From Eumeta japonica (Eukaryota > Arthropoda > Insecta > Lepidoptera > Psychidae), in NCBI GenBank assembly GCA_005406025.1, contig BGZK01001416.1:62001-126000 (forward strand): DNA of 64,000 nt. Direction: 5' to 3'. The notes beneath the pieces are model-generated. The model saw nothing but the letters and a program-made list of their open reading frames with translations, made no database searches and had not been told where the DNA came from. Below are positions 38,461 to 50,426 of this stretch, piece by piece. Positions within the stretch are counted from its first letter, which is position 1; the number at the start of each line of letters is the position of its first letter. The position numbers and the translations under genes were made by a program.

Positions 38461-38528
38461 TTAGACCTCAGAAAGATGTATTAGACATAAGAAGTAGATA
38501 AGATTTTATATTGTAATACCGGGTCACA

Positions 38529-39312
38529 TCAAAAACTTTTTATTATAGATACATGCTTTTATAGAGTTCCAAGGCCGGAATGACAAACGGAACCCTTATA
38601 GTTTCTTTATGTCCGTACTTCCCTCAATCCGTCCGTATGCCACAGGCATTTTTCTCAAAATCAACAAGATGTATATCGTTGAAATTTAGAGCATAAATAA
38701 CAAAAATAAATATTTCTAGAGGTGGCATTCCATATACTATGTAATAAGAAGCTAAATTTTTTTTTTTTTTCAGCAAACATCAACATGTGGCATATATTTC
38801 GACAATTCTTTTAAAACCACTTTAAGGTTTCCATGCAATTTTTTTGAGTAAGTGAATATTTTCGGAAATAATCGCTCTGAAATTAGCTTAAATTATATGT
38901 TCCCATTATATTTTAACCTGTATGTCTAAAAAAATATAAAAAAAAAATTACCAAGATAATTATTAAATGAAAATTATTTTGAAAATGATCAGGTATACCG
39001 TTTTTTAGTTATTGCCTTAAAACTGCGCTTTTCAACAAAAGGACGTAAGTGCCATGAAGATAGGCTCTTTACGCTCTTTTACTGATGCAATTTTTCACAT
39101 CGTATTTTCGCATTTTGTGACTGTAGTATTTAAAATGTATTTTAACGCAATTAAAATAACGCAAGTAAAGTACTTACACCCACTGCACAGGAAACATGAT
39201 AAGAATGTAACAACGTAGTATTTTTCGTTTTTAGTTCATTTATTTGTAGTATCGGCCACGGAACTCTACACTGAGCATGGTCCGACATGCTCTCGGTCGG
39301 TTTTTTTTATTT
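38529..39312 (-). repeat. ~800-bp dispersed element, copy 1
   Basis: The reverse complement aligns with 46895-47745 over its length: gcatgtcggaccatgctcag against gtatgtcggaccatgctcat, atggcacttacgtccttttg in both, tgtcgaaatatatgcca in both, and catacggacgga then aactataaggg-ttccgttt at the end. No ORF; a non-autonomous element of unassigned type. Confidence 0.7.
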
Positions 39313-39474
39313 ATTTTAGCAACGAAAAACACCTGTGGCGTAACAGAATTTTGAAAACTTTAATATAGCCTGTGCATGTTATTGACGCTCTTACATATAA
39401 TGCTATATTTATGAAAGTTTAGTTATATATTTTAATTTATGCAATTTTAATAATTTTTTTGGGTCCGGATACGC

Positions 39475-40250
39475 CACACCTCACAAACACTTGGGTATGA
39501 AAAAGCTGTATTTGCGGTGGATACCTCACAATTTGACTGAGGCTCAGAAAACGGACCGCGTCACTTGGTGCAATGCCATGCTTAACAGATTCAAGGCAGG
39601 GACGTCAAATTTGGTGTGGGATGTAATAACAGGTGACGAAATATGGATTTATTGCTACGACCCCAAAAAAAAAAGCAGCGATCGACCGTATGGATCTATC
39701 GAGATAAATCGAAACCAACCAAACTGGCGCGCGAGCGAAGTGTCTCTAAGCGGATAATTTCTTCTTTTTTTAATAAAACTGGACACATTGCTACTGTTGT
39801 TTTAGAGAATTGTCGTACCGTGAATAGAGACTGGTACGCGACCATTTATTTGTCGGAAATTATTGACGAACTCCGTAAAAATAACCGCAAACATCATACC
39901 ATCTCGCACCACGACAATGCCAGTTCTCATACGGACAAAAATACAAATAAATTTCTGAAGGATAAAAACGTAGAACTTACCTTGTGACTTCTTTTTATTC
40001 GCAAAAATTAAGAACCAATTACGCGTTCAACGATTTTTATCACCAGAACATGCTGTCGAAAAGTATGAAAATCATGTTTCTGAGGTCACCAAAGAGAAGT
40101 GCATAAATGTTTTCAAAATTGGTTTATTCGTATGAAAAATTGCATTTATGCTAACGGAGAATATTTTGAGAAACAATAAATTCATTTTGGCCATTCATAG
40201 TAATTTTTCTTCATTCATTCCAGAAATTTTCAGTGCGCCCTACGTATAAT
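39475..40250 (+). mobile_element. Mariner remnant, mori-subfamily-like, frameshifted
   Basis: Translated pieces match the Bombyx mariner type: RWIPHNLTEAQKTDRVTWCN, ITGDEIWIYCYDPKKK, VWIYRDKSKPTKLARERSVS, FFNKTGHIATVVLENCRTVN, HHDNASSHTDKNTNKFLKDK, then QRFLSPEHAVEKYENHV. ITGDE and HHDN carry the catalytic aspartates; the third lies in the expected downstream region and is lost near the frameshift at 39987. There is a frameshift in the A-run at 39664. The N-terminus is missing. The 3' end resembles a terminal repeat (gaaattttcagtgcgcccta). Confidence 0.85.
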
Positions 40251-41060
40251 GAAGTGTCTATTCCCGAGTAAAAATGAATTACAACCCTATTAGCATTCGA
40301 AAGAAATTCGCACCCCTAAGGTTTGAAAACTTAATTCTACTGAAACCCTTAACATAACTCGCAATCCTATTCATATACATTCAACATCATAACGATAACC
40401 TTTGTTAATAGTGAAGATAAACTTTGTAATAAGTAGATGCATACGGCTACATGCGCCTGTTTACCAAAGTATTCGATGCGGAGCGATCCATACCGCCTTT
40501 CTAAATCTTGATCGATGGATCACTGACATTATGCTTAATGCGATCACGTAACATTTTTATTTGTAGGTGTGTTACGATTTTGCCGTTCCGAGAGACGGTG
40601 CATACGCAACTGCTTCATAATGAAATGATATAATTTTAAAAATAATGAGATACTTTCAAATCCATATTTCTCCAAATTACCAAGTTTAACGCATAAAGCC
40701 ATAAAAAACAACAGTCGTTCTATACATGTGAAGCAACAAGACGTCATTTTTCCACTTTCCTTCTCCGTAAAAAAAATATTGTGAAGGCGTCAAAATATTC
40801 CGAACGTTTACATGTTTACATTGATTTCTAGCTTTTATACAAAATTACAATGTAGGATCTATAGATTCACATTTTGCTTCCGTGTGACACACATTTAATT
40901 TTAGGAGCATCCCAATGCCTATTAGGATTGGTATGTGATTACATTTTCTTCACGAAAAGTTGAATTATTTTGTAACTATCATCAGCTAGATCGTAGATTA
41001 TATTCCGGACGGACTATATTGCCTTCTATATCCTAGTCTTGATTTATGTAGTATTATTTA
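40251..41060. other. Non-coding stretch
   Basis: Nothing recognised. Confidence 0.4.
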
Positions 41061-42430
41061 GTCTATCTGTTAATGCTCTAATTTATAAAAAAAATAAATG
41101 ACTGACTGAGTGACTGACATCAACACACAGACGAACCAAACTACTGGGTCTAGGAGTTGAAATTTTGCACAGAGGTTTCTGTTGTAACGTAAGCGAACAC
41201 TAAGAGGGGAATTTTGGAAATTCAACCCCTAAAGATGTGGAAAAAAGTGATTTTATGGTATGGAAAGTTGAAATTGTTGAAGTTGCAGGCGACAAATTCA
41301 ACATTTCAGTTATTTATGGAAAAAATAAATAAATACATAGATTTTGTTTTTAATTTACTCTGAAAGGTGTAAAATAAGTGATGAAACGTGGTACAGAAAA
41401 TCGAAAGCTACCGATTTCAAAATTTATATTCTAAGTAATTAATACTAATAAAAAACGTTGACATGCATCATTTTTTTTTAAATAACCTTGTTAAGAGTTA
41501 AGTAAGTGTTGAAGTTTTTACACGCTTTATTATATAGAAAAACGAAACCGATGAAGTTTTTGACGCCAAAATGTATATTCTAGCTACTATATATTATATC
41601 TATAAAAAAAGATAACATGCGTCGTTTTTGGAAAAATAGATCTAAGGAATAAGGGTATAAAACGTTACATGGAAAATTAAAACCGCTAAAGCTATGGATG
41701 TCAAAATTTAAAAATCGTAATCGGTGAAGTTAACAACTCATCATTTTTATCTTTATTACTCATTTATACTTCTTTATAAATGTGAACGATCTGTCTGTAC
41801 ATGTAATTTTTCTATTATTTTTAAAATATTCGTCTGTCTTTCTGTCATTTTTTAATTTAGAGAACGGTTGGACCTATTTTGGTAAAATGTGGGAGACAGT
41901 AAAAATCTGCAGCTGCGCAAATGGTACATGATTTCGATAAATAAATTTTGAATAATAATAGTAGTTTATATTTTGAAATGAGAAATAGGATGCTTATTAT
42001 GTATCTATCTGTATTAATATATGAAACTGTACATACGATATTTTCATAAAATTTTTTTACTCTGAATTTCTGTATGTTCTTTAATTATCATAGAATGGTT
42101 TAAGAAATTTAATGAAATTTGGAATATAATAAGAACATGCGATTGCGCAATTGTTGTGCGTAATATCATATCGATAAAATGTCTGTTTGTTAGACTGGAG
42201 GATTTACAAAGACGTTGAATGGACTTTGAAAAAATTTTGCTTTTTCTTCGATAGACTATATTCTATGAGCAATATATTTTTGTTTTTTTTTCCATGTCTA
42301 AATCATGAAATTGTTGATACGTAGTATAAGCGAACGGGAAGGTTTAAGAAAAAATAAAACTAATGACTTTGCATCTGACATTATCTGTGTAGTTGTAATA
42401 TTGAAGCGATCTACAGAACTAATTCTAAAA
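41061..42430. repeat. Unclassified AT-rich repeats with internal duplication
   Basis: 41100-41230 (tgactgactgagtgactgac, tactgggtctaggagttgaa) is of a type common in lepidopteran intergenic DNA. 41780-41970 and 42060-42230 are diverged copies of each other (ttggtaaaatgtgggagaca; tgcgcaaatgg against tgcgcaattgt; atttcgataaa against atatcgataaa). No ORF. Confidence 0.45.
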
Positions 42431-43340
42431 ATTCTTTCACTAACAAGAAGCTCACTGAGTAAAATTGAACATTAACGTTTCGTCTTGGCTTTTCCATATT
42501 TTTGCTACTACAGGTTCTGAAAATTCTTTCACTCTCAGAAAGCTTACTATTTCCCAGTAGAATAGTTGTAATTTTATTTTGATACTAGCTTTCGTTCTGG
42601 CTTTGTCCAAATCGGAACTGTTAGCGATATCGAAAACGATATCGAAAGTAGAGACCGGGATCGAAATATGGAATAAGATCAAGGTCCGAATTGATTATGG
42701 GACCAGAATTAAAATCAACAGCGTGACCAGAGGTGGAATGAGGAGCAGAACCGAGGTCAGATTGGGAGCGGGACAAGGACCGATAGTGGAACTTGAATCG
42801 GAATCTACTAAACCAAGGCCGGCTTCGGGGTTAAAAAAGGGAACGCGTTAGAGGTTGAAAGCGGGACACGATCGGGAATTTGATTAAGAGATTTGAGATG
42901 ATGATGAGATTATTTTTGCATACCTATAGACCGATCGCGCGATCGGTCGGTAGGTATGCAAAGTTAAGGAATGCATTACATGTCCACGCAAGCGAAGTCC
43001 CGGCAAAGGCTATTAGTATAACGAATGTAAAAGTGGGTTCATATGAAGGGATGTCATAACAGAATGTAATTTCGAACATCTAGGTACTATAAATTCATGT
43101 CATGAAGAAACTCACTGAATGCTTCCTTATATATTTCAAGTTAGAGCGAATCAGAATTGAGACCAAAAACGGAATAAGAACAGTAATTGTGAACAGTATA
43201 TGTAATAGTAATGAAAGATGGCACTAGAATCAGAATTGCGAGTAAAATTGGGAATTGGGAGCTAGTAAAGGTTACAATTCATACAAAGAATTGAACAAGT
43301 CATTCACTTTATTTGCATGCGGGCGAAGCTCGGGTTGAAG
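42431..43340 (+). repeat. Copy or copies of the degenerate purine-rich dispersed repeat
   Basis: Head actagctttcgttctggctt, a long core of gatcgaaatatggaataag-like words (42600-42890), a palindrome (42915-42962), end gaatgcattacatgtccacg caagcgaag, then a second partial copy (43130-43340) ending cattcactttatttgcatgc. The 90-codon ORF at 42579 is repeat-derived. Confidence 0.6.
42915..42962. repeat. 48-bp spacerless palindrome, two mismatched pairs
   Basis: tttgcatacctatagaccga then tcgc, followed by its reverse complement with two changes, centred on gatcgcgcgatc. Confidence 0.95.
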
Positions 43341-44920
43341 CTGACGATTGATATACAATTAATTTTTTTTGGTACTTGCGGACCTAATATGTGAAAAATG
43401 TCTAATATCAGGCATTACTTATTTGAATTCCTATCAGGGCACCCTGTTGATTAGATTACACTGAATAGGAACGTGACAGAGTAGCTGGCGGTTTAATACC
43501 AGAGACAACAATCAGACGTACACTAAAATAATTAAATTCGAAAAATAGAATTGCTTTGCATGCTACTTTGAAGAACTGTGTATTAATTATCTAAATAAAA
43601 TCTGTGACTTTGTTTAAAAAATTAAATAACAGTTTAATGTCCTGTATTGTCATTTAGCGACCGTCGTATCACAGAAATAGAGGGCGCTAATGTTGTTATT
43701 TTGTAACAAGCGACAATTAATCACAAAGTCGGAGGTGTGTAATCAATAACGTTCTACCTTACTTATATTTAATGGAAACTTTCTAAAGTTATTTATGATA
43801 TGGACTTTTTGCGATCTCTTTATTCATGTTATTTCAAATACTTAATACTAGTAATTGATCTAATTTTTTTACGATTTTTAAAAATTAAAAAATCTTTCTA
43901 TTAAGTGACAGAAATTGTTATGAAATAACGAAAACATAAAACAATGGGGAAATGTTAAGTTTGACAGAAGACAGCAAATTGATTCCTCTATTTCTATCGT
44001 TTATTTGTACACATTAGAGTAAACTGTGCGGGTATTGCTGGGCACCTTTAGTTGTCGGCCACATATACACTTACATTTAAAAAATAACATACTGGTCATC
44101 TTTTTAAATATGAAAAATTAAAAATCCCTTTATAAATAAATCCCTTTGTTCAGCCACGAGCTTTTTTAAAACAAAGTATTGGCGTAGTGTTCAATTGAAA
44201 ATAGGCCATTCAACACTTGTTGCGCGATTGTACAATAATAGCATATCACATTTTAATTTATTTGGAAAGCTTAAAACTTAATGCTAAAATTACGTTTTCA
44301 TTTGAAATTTTCATGGCCGATGAATCAAAATATGAATGATATAGATTTAAGTTATCGGTCAAAATGGCCGACAACCAACTAATTTGTCTTCAGGATAGTT
44401 CGTCTCCTTTCCATTAAATTCATATTTGTACATAAATAAAAATTATTTCTCTTTCATTCAAATTTAAAGACTTCCATTCGGAAGTCGGCCACCAAAATAA
44501 TACACTTGGAGTCTATAAATTCTAGTTTGAACTTACATGCCATCGGCATGGCCGACAACGGGCAATTGTCGGTCCCCGCAAATTCCTATACGAAATGAAC
44601 GGCTGACAAAGGGTGAAATACTTTGATTAAAAACAATAATGCACATAGCGTCTTTGTAAGCGTGTCGTTTTTTTACGAACTACCAAATCCACCATTCAAC
44701 TTCGCCTTTTAGGTGAATATTAGAAAAGGAATAAAGAAAAATCAGGGAAATGAAGAAGGTTGGAAGAGATAGGATAGAAACAGTAAAAATAAAGCAAAAA
44801 AAAATGTAAAAAAAAAAGATAAACCTAAAATGAAATGCATTTTTTGTCATGTGAAAATTGTATAGCGATACAAAAGATGACGACGACAAAAATATTAACA
44901 AACTTGTGGGATCGTATCAT
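43341..44920. other. Non-coding stretch with repeated GGCCGAC words
   Basis: 44050-44580 has five occurrences of tcggccac/ggccgac (e.g. tgtcggccacatatacactt, atggccgacaacgggcaatt). No gene recognised. Confidence 0.35.
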
Positions 44921-45235
44921 ATCATCTTCCTTTATTTATTCGAAGGGCAAACGAGCAAGCAAGCTATCAGAGAATAGATAGTCGCCGCCACCCATGGACA
45001 CTTGCAACTCCAGAGGTCTGGCAATTACTCTTGCATTGGCGGTCTTTTGGGAAGGAATAGGATATCTTATGGAGGGGGAGAGAGAAAATGGGTCACCGGA
45101 ACTCTAACTCACTGAACGAGGCACAACAGCATGAAAGCTGGTATTTCACGTCCGTATTCTGTGAAAGTGTGGTATTTCACTAATTGAGCCGGCCCATTTT
45201 TATGCTGCAGTAAGTTGCGGCATCAAAGCATATCC
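44921..45235. repeat. Common lepidopteran dispersed repeat
   Basis: Contains gccgccacccatggacactt and gcaactccagaggtctggca, close to a very widespread lepidopteran interspersed sequence (cgccgcccatggacacctgc). It is non-coding here; the exact class is not assigned. Confidence 0.6.
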
Positions 45236-45489
45236 CTTTCAGAAATTAAACTTGCAGCAAAGCTATCGAACTAGATTGTGAATTGTAATTTCTTTTCTAA
45301 CATTCATAAAATCATTTCAACAGCAATTCAATAATTATTGATTTATATATTTGATAATGTACTATTATTTTCATTATAATTAATTATACTTTCTAACAAG
45401 TTTATAATAATTTTCATTACACATCATATTTCAATAATAGAATGTTTAGATTCTTCCAATTATTTATGAATACGTATGATTTCATTACA

Positions 45490-45665
45490 TACTAGCTCTC
45501 CCGCCCGCTTCGCTGGGTAATTTTTATTTATAAATAAAATGGCGAAGGAGTTACGGAATTCTAAAAATGAGTAGCCTAGATCCATCTACAAATCATTCCG
45601 CATCGAATGGTCCCAGTCCCATGTCTATACGTTTAGTAGTTTTTATGTGATTGGTGAACAAAGAC
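45490..45665 (+). repeat. Short copy of the cccgcttcgc-headed repeat
   Basis: Head ctagctctcccgcccgcttc, tail ccatctacaaatcattccgc and tttttatgtgattggtgaac; matches both ends of 19955-20705. Confidence 0.6.
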
Positions 45666-46894
45666 AACCTATTTTCATTATATATGTATAGATTCTATTA
45701 TCAAATTAGTTATTCTTATTGTGAAACGTTTAAGGCTTATAATTCTTTAGCATTTTTAAAGGCGTACAATAGAAAAGCCAATGGCCGAAAAACTAGCCCG
45801 AAGAGGGCTGACAATAGAAAATTCTGCTTTTACAGAAAAAAAATTAAGACTCCTGCTATAGATAATACTTAAATTTTTTTAAATAAAGAAAAAACGATGT
45901 TAAACTTTTTATTACAGTCATTAAGTAATTATTATTTACTGATTTGAATAAATTTAATAGTTCATTATAAAGCCGTCAATATCTGTTTACTGGCGAACAA
46001 CTCCCGATTTTATTCTATTATACCTGGATGTTTCGTCATTAAACTATACAAAATTAATTTCTAACATTTAATTTCTAGGTTCCTATAAGTATATAAGCGC
46101 ATACAAATATGATACAATAAACTTAATTGGCTTGAAATTTTAATTCCGATTAGATTTTTTTTATGCAAGTTGAAATTCTTAAAAAATATGTTAAAATATC
46201 TTTAGTGACGGAGGCCTCTGTTAGCCAGTAGCCAAGAATACAAAGATATATAAAGAAAGGTGCAAAAACTATAGATGGCAGCACAAAACCGATAGTAGCG
46301 ACACGATACGAATAAAAAGGAAGCTTTCCAAATACGTCACCAATTGTCACCAATCCTGTCGAATCCAAATTAGAAATCCAGTTTCAAAATGAGTTTATTA
46401 AGATTGGGATATTTATTGCTTTTTCAATTTAATTTAATATGATTATAAAATATGGATGTCACCCGATTAATAATGATAAACAGCGAAGCCAAAATACATC
46501 AAAAGGTGAAAAATTTTTCGAGTTGGAACATTTTCTCGATATTACACAAAAATTGCTTTTCAAGAGAAGAAAAGACACATTAAAATTTTATGAAATTTGT
46601 GTTTATCACCTATTTCGAAATATAGAAAAAAATAAAAGAAACTAATCAGCACGTGCTAGCAACCAAACGTAAATCTTTTACCTATAAGTACGACTGAAAT
46701 ATTAGTAAATAATTTGGAGCATAGAAGATCTGAAATTAGAATTCTTTGTTGTTTAATACATTTCTATAAAATCAGAAAGAAAAAAATGAAAGGAAATACA
46801 CCAAAAAGTTTATAAGTTATATGTTTTTGATATGAATCTTTTTTTTTGTGTTGTTTTCCCCTTCTATACCTATATATAATGATGAGAGTTTCTA
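45666..46894. other. Non-coding AT-rich sequence
   Basis: Short ORFs at 45651 and 46439 have no recognisable motif. Nothing else is seen. Confidence 0.4.
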
Positions 46895-47745
46895 GAAGTG
46901 TCTTAAAAAAACCTGACCAAGAGTATGTCGGACCATGCTCATTATAATGAGTATTCGGAATTATAATGAACTCCTTCGGAACCCTATAGGGTTCTGAAGC
47001 AGTTACTATAATACCCTACTAGCAATTACTATACCCTATAGGGTTCCGAAGCAGTTACTACAAAGAAATGCACTACAGATGAAAAAAGTACAAAGTACGT
47101 TGTTACACTTTTTTCATGTTTCCCGTACAGAATAGTTATAAGCACTTTATCGCCTATAATTAGAAAACAAGTAGGTATATTGATTATTACTATTAAACTA
47201 GTGCAAGCTAAAGTGCATCAGTAAAAGAAGAGAGCATCTTTATGGCACTTACGTCCTTTTGCTGTTAAGCGCAGTTTTGCGGAAATTATTCAAAAACAGT
47301 ATATCCAATATTTTCGTTGAAAGTATTTATTAAGTATTTTTAGACTTACAATTTAGAAAATAAAGGGTGGGACCATTTCCGCTAATTTCAAAGGGATTAT
47401 TTTCGAAACTATTCACGTAATCAGAAAAATTGCTTAGAAACCTTGAAATATTTTTAAAAGAACTGTCGAAATATATGCCATTAGTTAATATTTATTGAAA
47501 AATTTTTTTCAGTTTCTGTTAAATGTATGGAGCGCTCCCATGAAATATTTATTTTTGTTATTTAACTACCGAAACTAAGTAGCAACTTATACAAGACACC
47601 TATACTATAAATTTCATCAATGTACTTCTTTAGTTTTTTAATAAAATGCCTATGACATACGGACGGACGGACATAACGAAACTATAAAGGTTCCGTTTTT
47701 GCCATTTTGGCTTAGAACCCTAAAAATAATACCGAATTCCTCAAT
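46895..47745 (+). repeat. ~800-bp dispersed element, copy 2
   Basis: Partner of 38529-39312 in the opposite orientation (see that entry). This copy contains an extra local duplication at 46981-47062. Confidence 0.7.
46981..47062 (+). repeat. 52-bp-period duplication around CCCTATAGGG
   Basis: accctatagggttctgaagc + agttactata and accctatagggttccgaagc + agttactaca; the 10-bp core is itself palindromic. Confidence 0.9.
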
Positions 47746-48394
47746 TGGGTACTAGTTCATAATTGCATATCAAAATTAAAGACATAAAACAAGGCTGCTT
47801 TTGCTTTTTCTGCTGCATTTGCAATTAAAAAAATTAAAAATTTAAACGATATTCAAACCATCAGATTGATTTTTTTTTGGCCACTTTCATAGTTTGATGT
47901 CATATGGTATCCTGCTTTGGAAAGATGCTGCAGAATTTTGGTTTTGCAAAAGCAGGCCATTCACGCAATTTACAAGCTGGGACCTCGTGTTTCCTCTTAC
48001 AAGTAGAAATTGGACCTTTAACTGTACCAACATAGTTTATTTACTAAAATTTAATATACATAAAAATTTTTCTTAAATGTTTTGTTAAAAATAGTGACAG
48101 ACATAATGTCAATACTACAAATAAAAATAAAACATGTTTAAATGTTAATCAACTGTGTAGGCTCACCAATTCATTTAGGGGGCTCTATGTGCGTATGTTC
48201 AATTGATGAGATTCCTAAGGATATATAAAATTTACCCCTATACAATTATAAAGTATGCAGTAAGCAAACACTTTGCACAAAAAGATAATATACAATCTAC
48301 GAATATTTAGAAGATAAATGGACATAATGAGCTTGACTTCCTACAGGTTTGTTTTTTTTTGCAATAGTTTAAAAAAATGACTGTATTTTCATAT
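47746..48394. other. Non-coding stretch
   Basis: Nothing recognised; the ORF at 47894 has no motif. Confidence 0.4.
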
Positions 48395-48590
48395 AATTTT
48401 TATTTGAAAAGAGCTATCCTCAAGTTTCTTGCTCGTTCTTTTTATGGGATAACTGTTTTACGAACGAGCGGTAATTAAAAAAATGTGGTAATATTAAAAA
48501 AAAACTGTAGATTCTTAAAATTTTATGACTTATTTCAAGTGTTATGACCTACGAAATAAACATATTTTGAATTTGAATTTGAATCTGGTG
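48395..48590 (+). repeat. Non-LTR retrotransposon 3' end
   Basis: caagtttcttgctcgttctt, cgaacgagcggtaatt, acttatttcaagtgttatga, then cctacgaaataaacatattt and the tail tgaatttgaatttga. Plus-strand relative of 29925-30170. Confidence 0.7.
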
Positions 48591-50231
48591 GAGCTTTTGA
48601 AACTTTTTTCCGTATCTGGTAAGACTTTTCAAATTATCTACCTACTTTAAATTTTGAAGAACAGGATAGGTGTAGTGTATGTCATTTTCATCATTTTCAC
48701 ATCATCATCATTGCAATGATAGCATTCACTAGCGTTTTTTTAACGGGTGCGTTTATATTTTATAATTACTTTGCATGCAGATCAAAAAATATTTAACAAA
48801 CCATTAAAACAAATGAAATCTTAATTGTTTATGGTTACTTTTTTCGTGTGATCGTTAATTGCGTTAATTAATAAAACAAAAAGAATGCACTGAATAAATT
48901 GTGTAAATTAAACGTCAATGATTAATCATTAAATAATGGTTTTAATAAGCGTACTAATTTTAATTCGCATGATGTCTATCATTATTTAGTTTAAATGTTT
49001 AAACAATGAAACAAATCCGGTCATTATATGTCAAAATGTTGCTGAATTTGTACATTTTGTATATTAGGTTCTCCAATAGCTTATCTAAAACAATTTTTTT
49101 TGTTGTCGCTGTCGGCCGACTTGAGTCCTTTGATCCATTTGTAGATCCTTTCTTTGGTAATGATGATAATCAGATCGTTAATTGTGACTCTAATCAGGTC
49201 CATAAAACCTATTATGTTATAAAGACAGAAAAGATAACTTTGAAGTCATTTGAATAAAAAAAATATTTGCTCATGTTTTCTATTATTTAATAGAAAATAT
49301 ATAATTAACCCGGCGTGTGTGTACTGGGTTTTAGAAGGAACAGTCGAAAATCAGATTTCTCATTTTTGGGGCTATTGTTTCAATTTCTATTAACGACGAT
49401 TTTAAACTTTTAACTTTGACAACTGCTAGGTCATATAGAACACTTTAAAAGGAACCCAGAATTCTTTAAGACTTTTACTGCAGGCGCATAAGCAATGCAG
49501 CCGTAGAGTGATGACTGTTTATTAAATTAAAATCATTAATAATTAAGGATTTAATTGTTTTTATGATCGAACAATCATCAATACTGATCAAACAAACGAT
49601 AATTAATCAAAATTTATTAATTTGACCGACAAAAGTGAAGATCTCTAGTAAGAAGGGCCAACTTAAGGGTAAACATTTGTTTAATTAATTTTATATAAAC
49701 CAAAACTAAACAAATAATTTTTACATTCAAACAATAACGAACAAACGACGAACAAAAAATTAAAAAAAAATCAAAAAAGTGAAGCCAAATTCAGTGACCT
49801 GTAGGTTTCTTTTTTCATATTTTTTTGTTGTGTTGTCACAGAATACCTTTACATTGTGTTCAGCGTGACCATACACAGTAGGTTTCCTCTTTTTCAGTAG
49901 ATTTTAATTTAAATTTAGTTGCTGCAGTAGATTAAATTTATGGTCGATTATTACATGTTTTACTAGTGTTTTTTTTTCAATATCATTAATAAGTTATAAA
50001 TGAAAAGCACACATAGATTATATCAGTTAATGTTCTACTATAACTATTTTCTTGTATTAGCAGTGGTGTAACATTGCCCGTGGACTCGAATGAGACCGGT
50101 ATTTATCCTGCCTTACCTAATAATTTGAATAAAGCAGGCTAAATACCGATTTTCGAATCATGTTATAATATAGAAACGTTAACAAGTTTCAAAAATCGTG
50201 CTTCCTTACCTGTATTTAACTTTTCATGTGA
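48591..50231. other. Non-coding AT-rich sequence upstream of PPP2R3C
   Basis: 49530-49760 is very AT-rich with many TTAAT/ATTAAT words. The ORF at 49006-49257 has no recognised family. Nothing supported. Confidence 0.4.
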
Positions 50232-50426
50232 GTGCGTATTTATTTCATGAAATTTTATTTTGAAAAAAAAAATAGAAATCGTTTTTCAAACAAAACTGTT
50301 TTTTCGATTTTAATGACCAAAGAAGTATTGAAAGAAATTTGTGATGATTGTCTAATGATAACGAGAAATCGCAGACAGCAAAACGTGATAAGCACCGATG
50401 GAGTTCAGCTGATGATATTTAAATAA
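50232..50426 (+). pseudogene. Possible Harbinger/HARBI1-like transposase fragment
   Basis: The segment MTKEVLKEICDDCLMI followed by an NxxxxVISTDGVQLMIF pattern loosely resembles the N-terminal region of PIF/Harbinger nucleases (helical segment, then V-S---QL----RF). It is only 64 codons, no catalytic DDE residues are present, and the match is by eye and weak. Confidence 0.2.

Larger units (their letters stand above)
37709..38528 (+). mobile_element. 5'-truncated R1-clade-like non-LTR retrotransposon with target-site duplication
   Basis: The insertion 37723-38514 is bracketed by a 14-bp direct repeat, aatatcgggtcaca at 37709-37722 and aataccgggtcaca at 38515-38528, differing at one base. The body holds the C-terminus of a reverse transcriptase ORF (see the pseudogene entry) and a 3' UTR with a tandem duplication. 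There is no poly(A), which fits several R1-type elements. The strong codon bias and GC content contrast with the flanks. Confidence 0.8.

Noticed and set aside
49006..49257. 83-codon ORF with GRLESFDPFVDPFFG
   Set aside because: No homology recognised, no splice context, and surrounded by AT-rich non-coding DNA; kept out as a gene.
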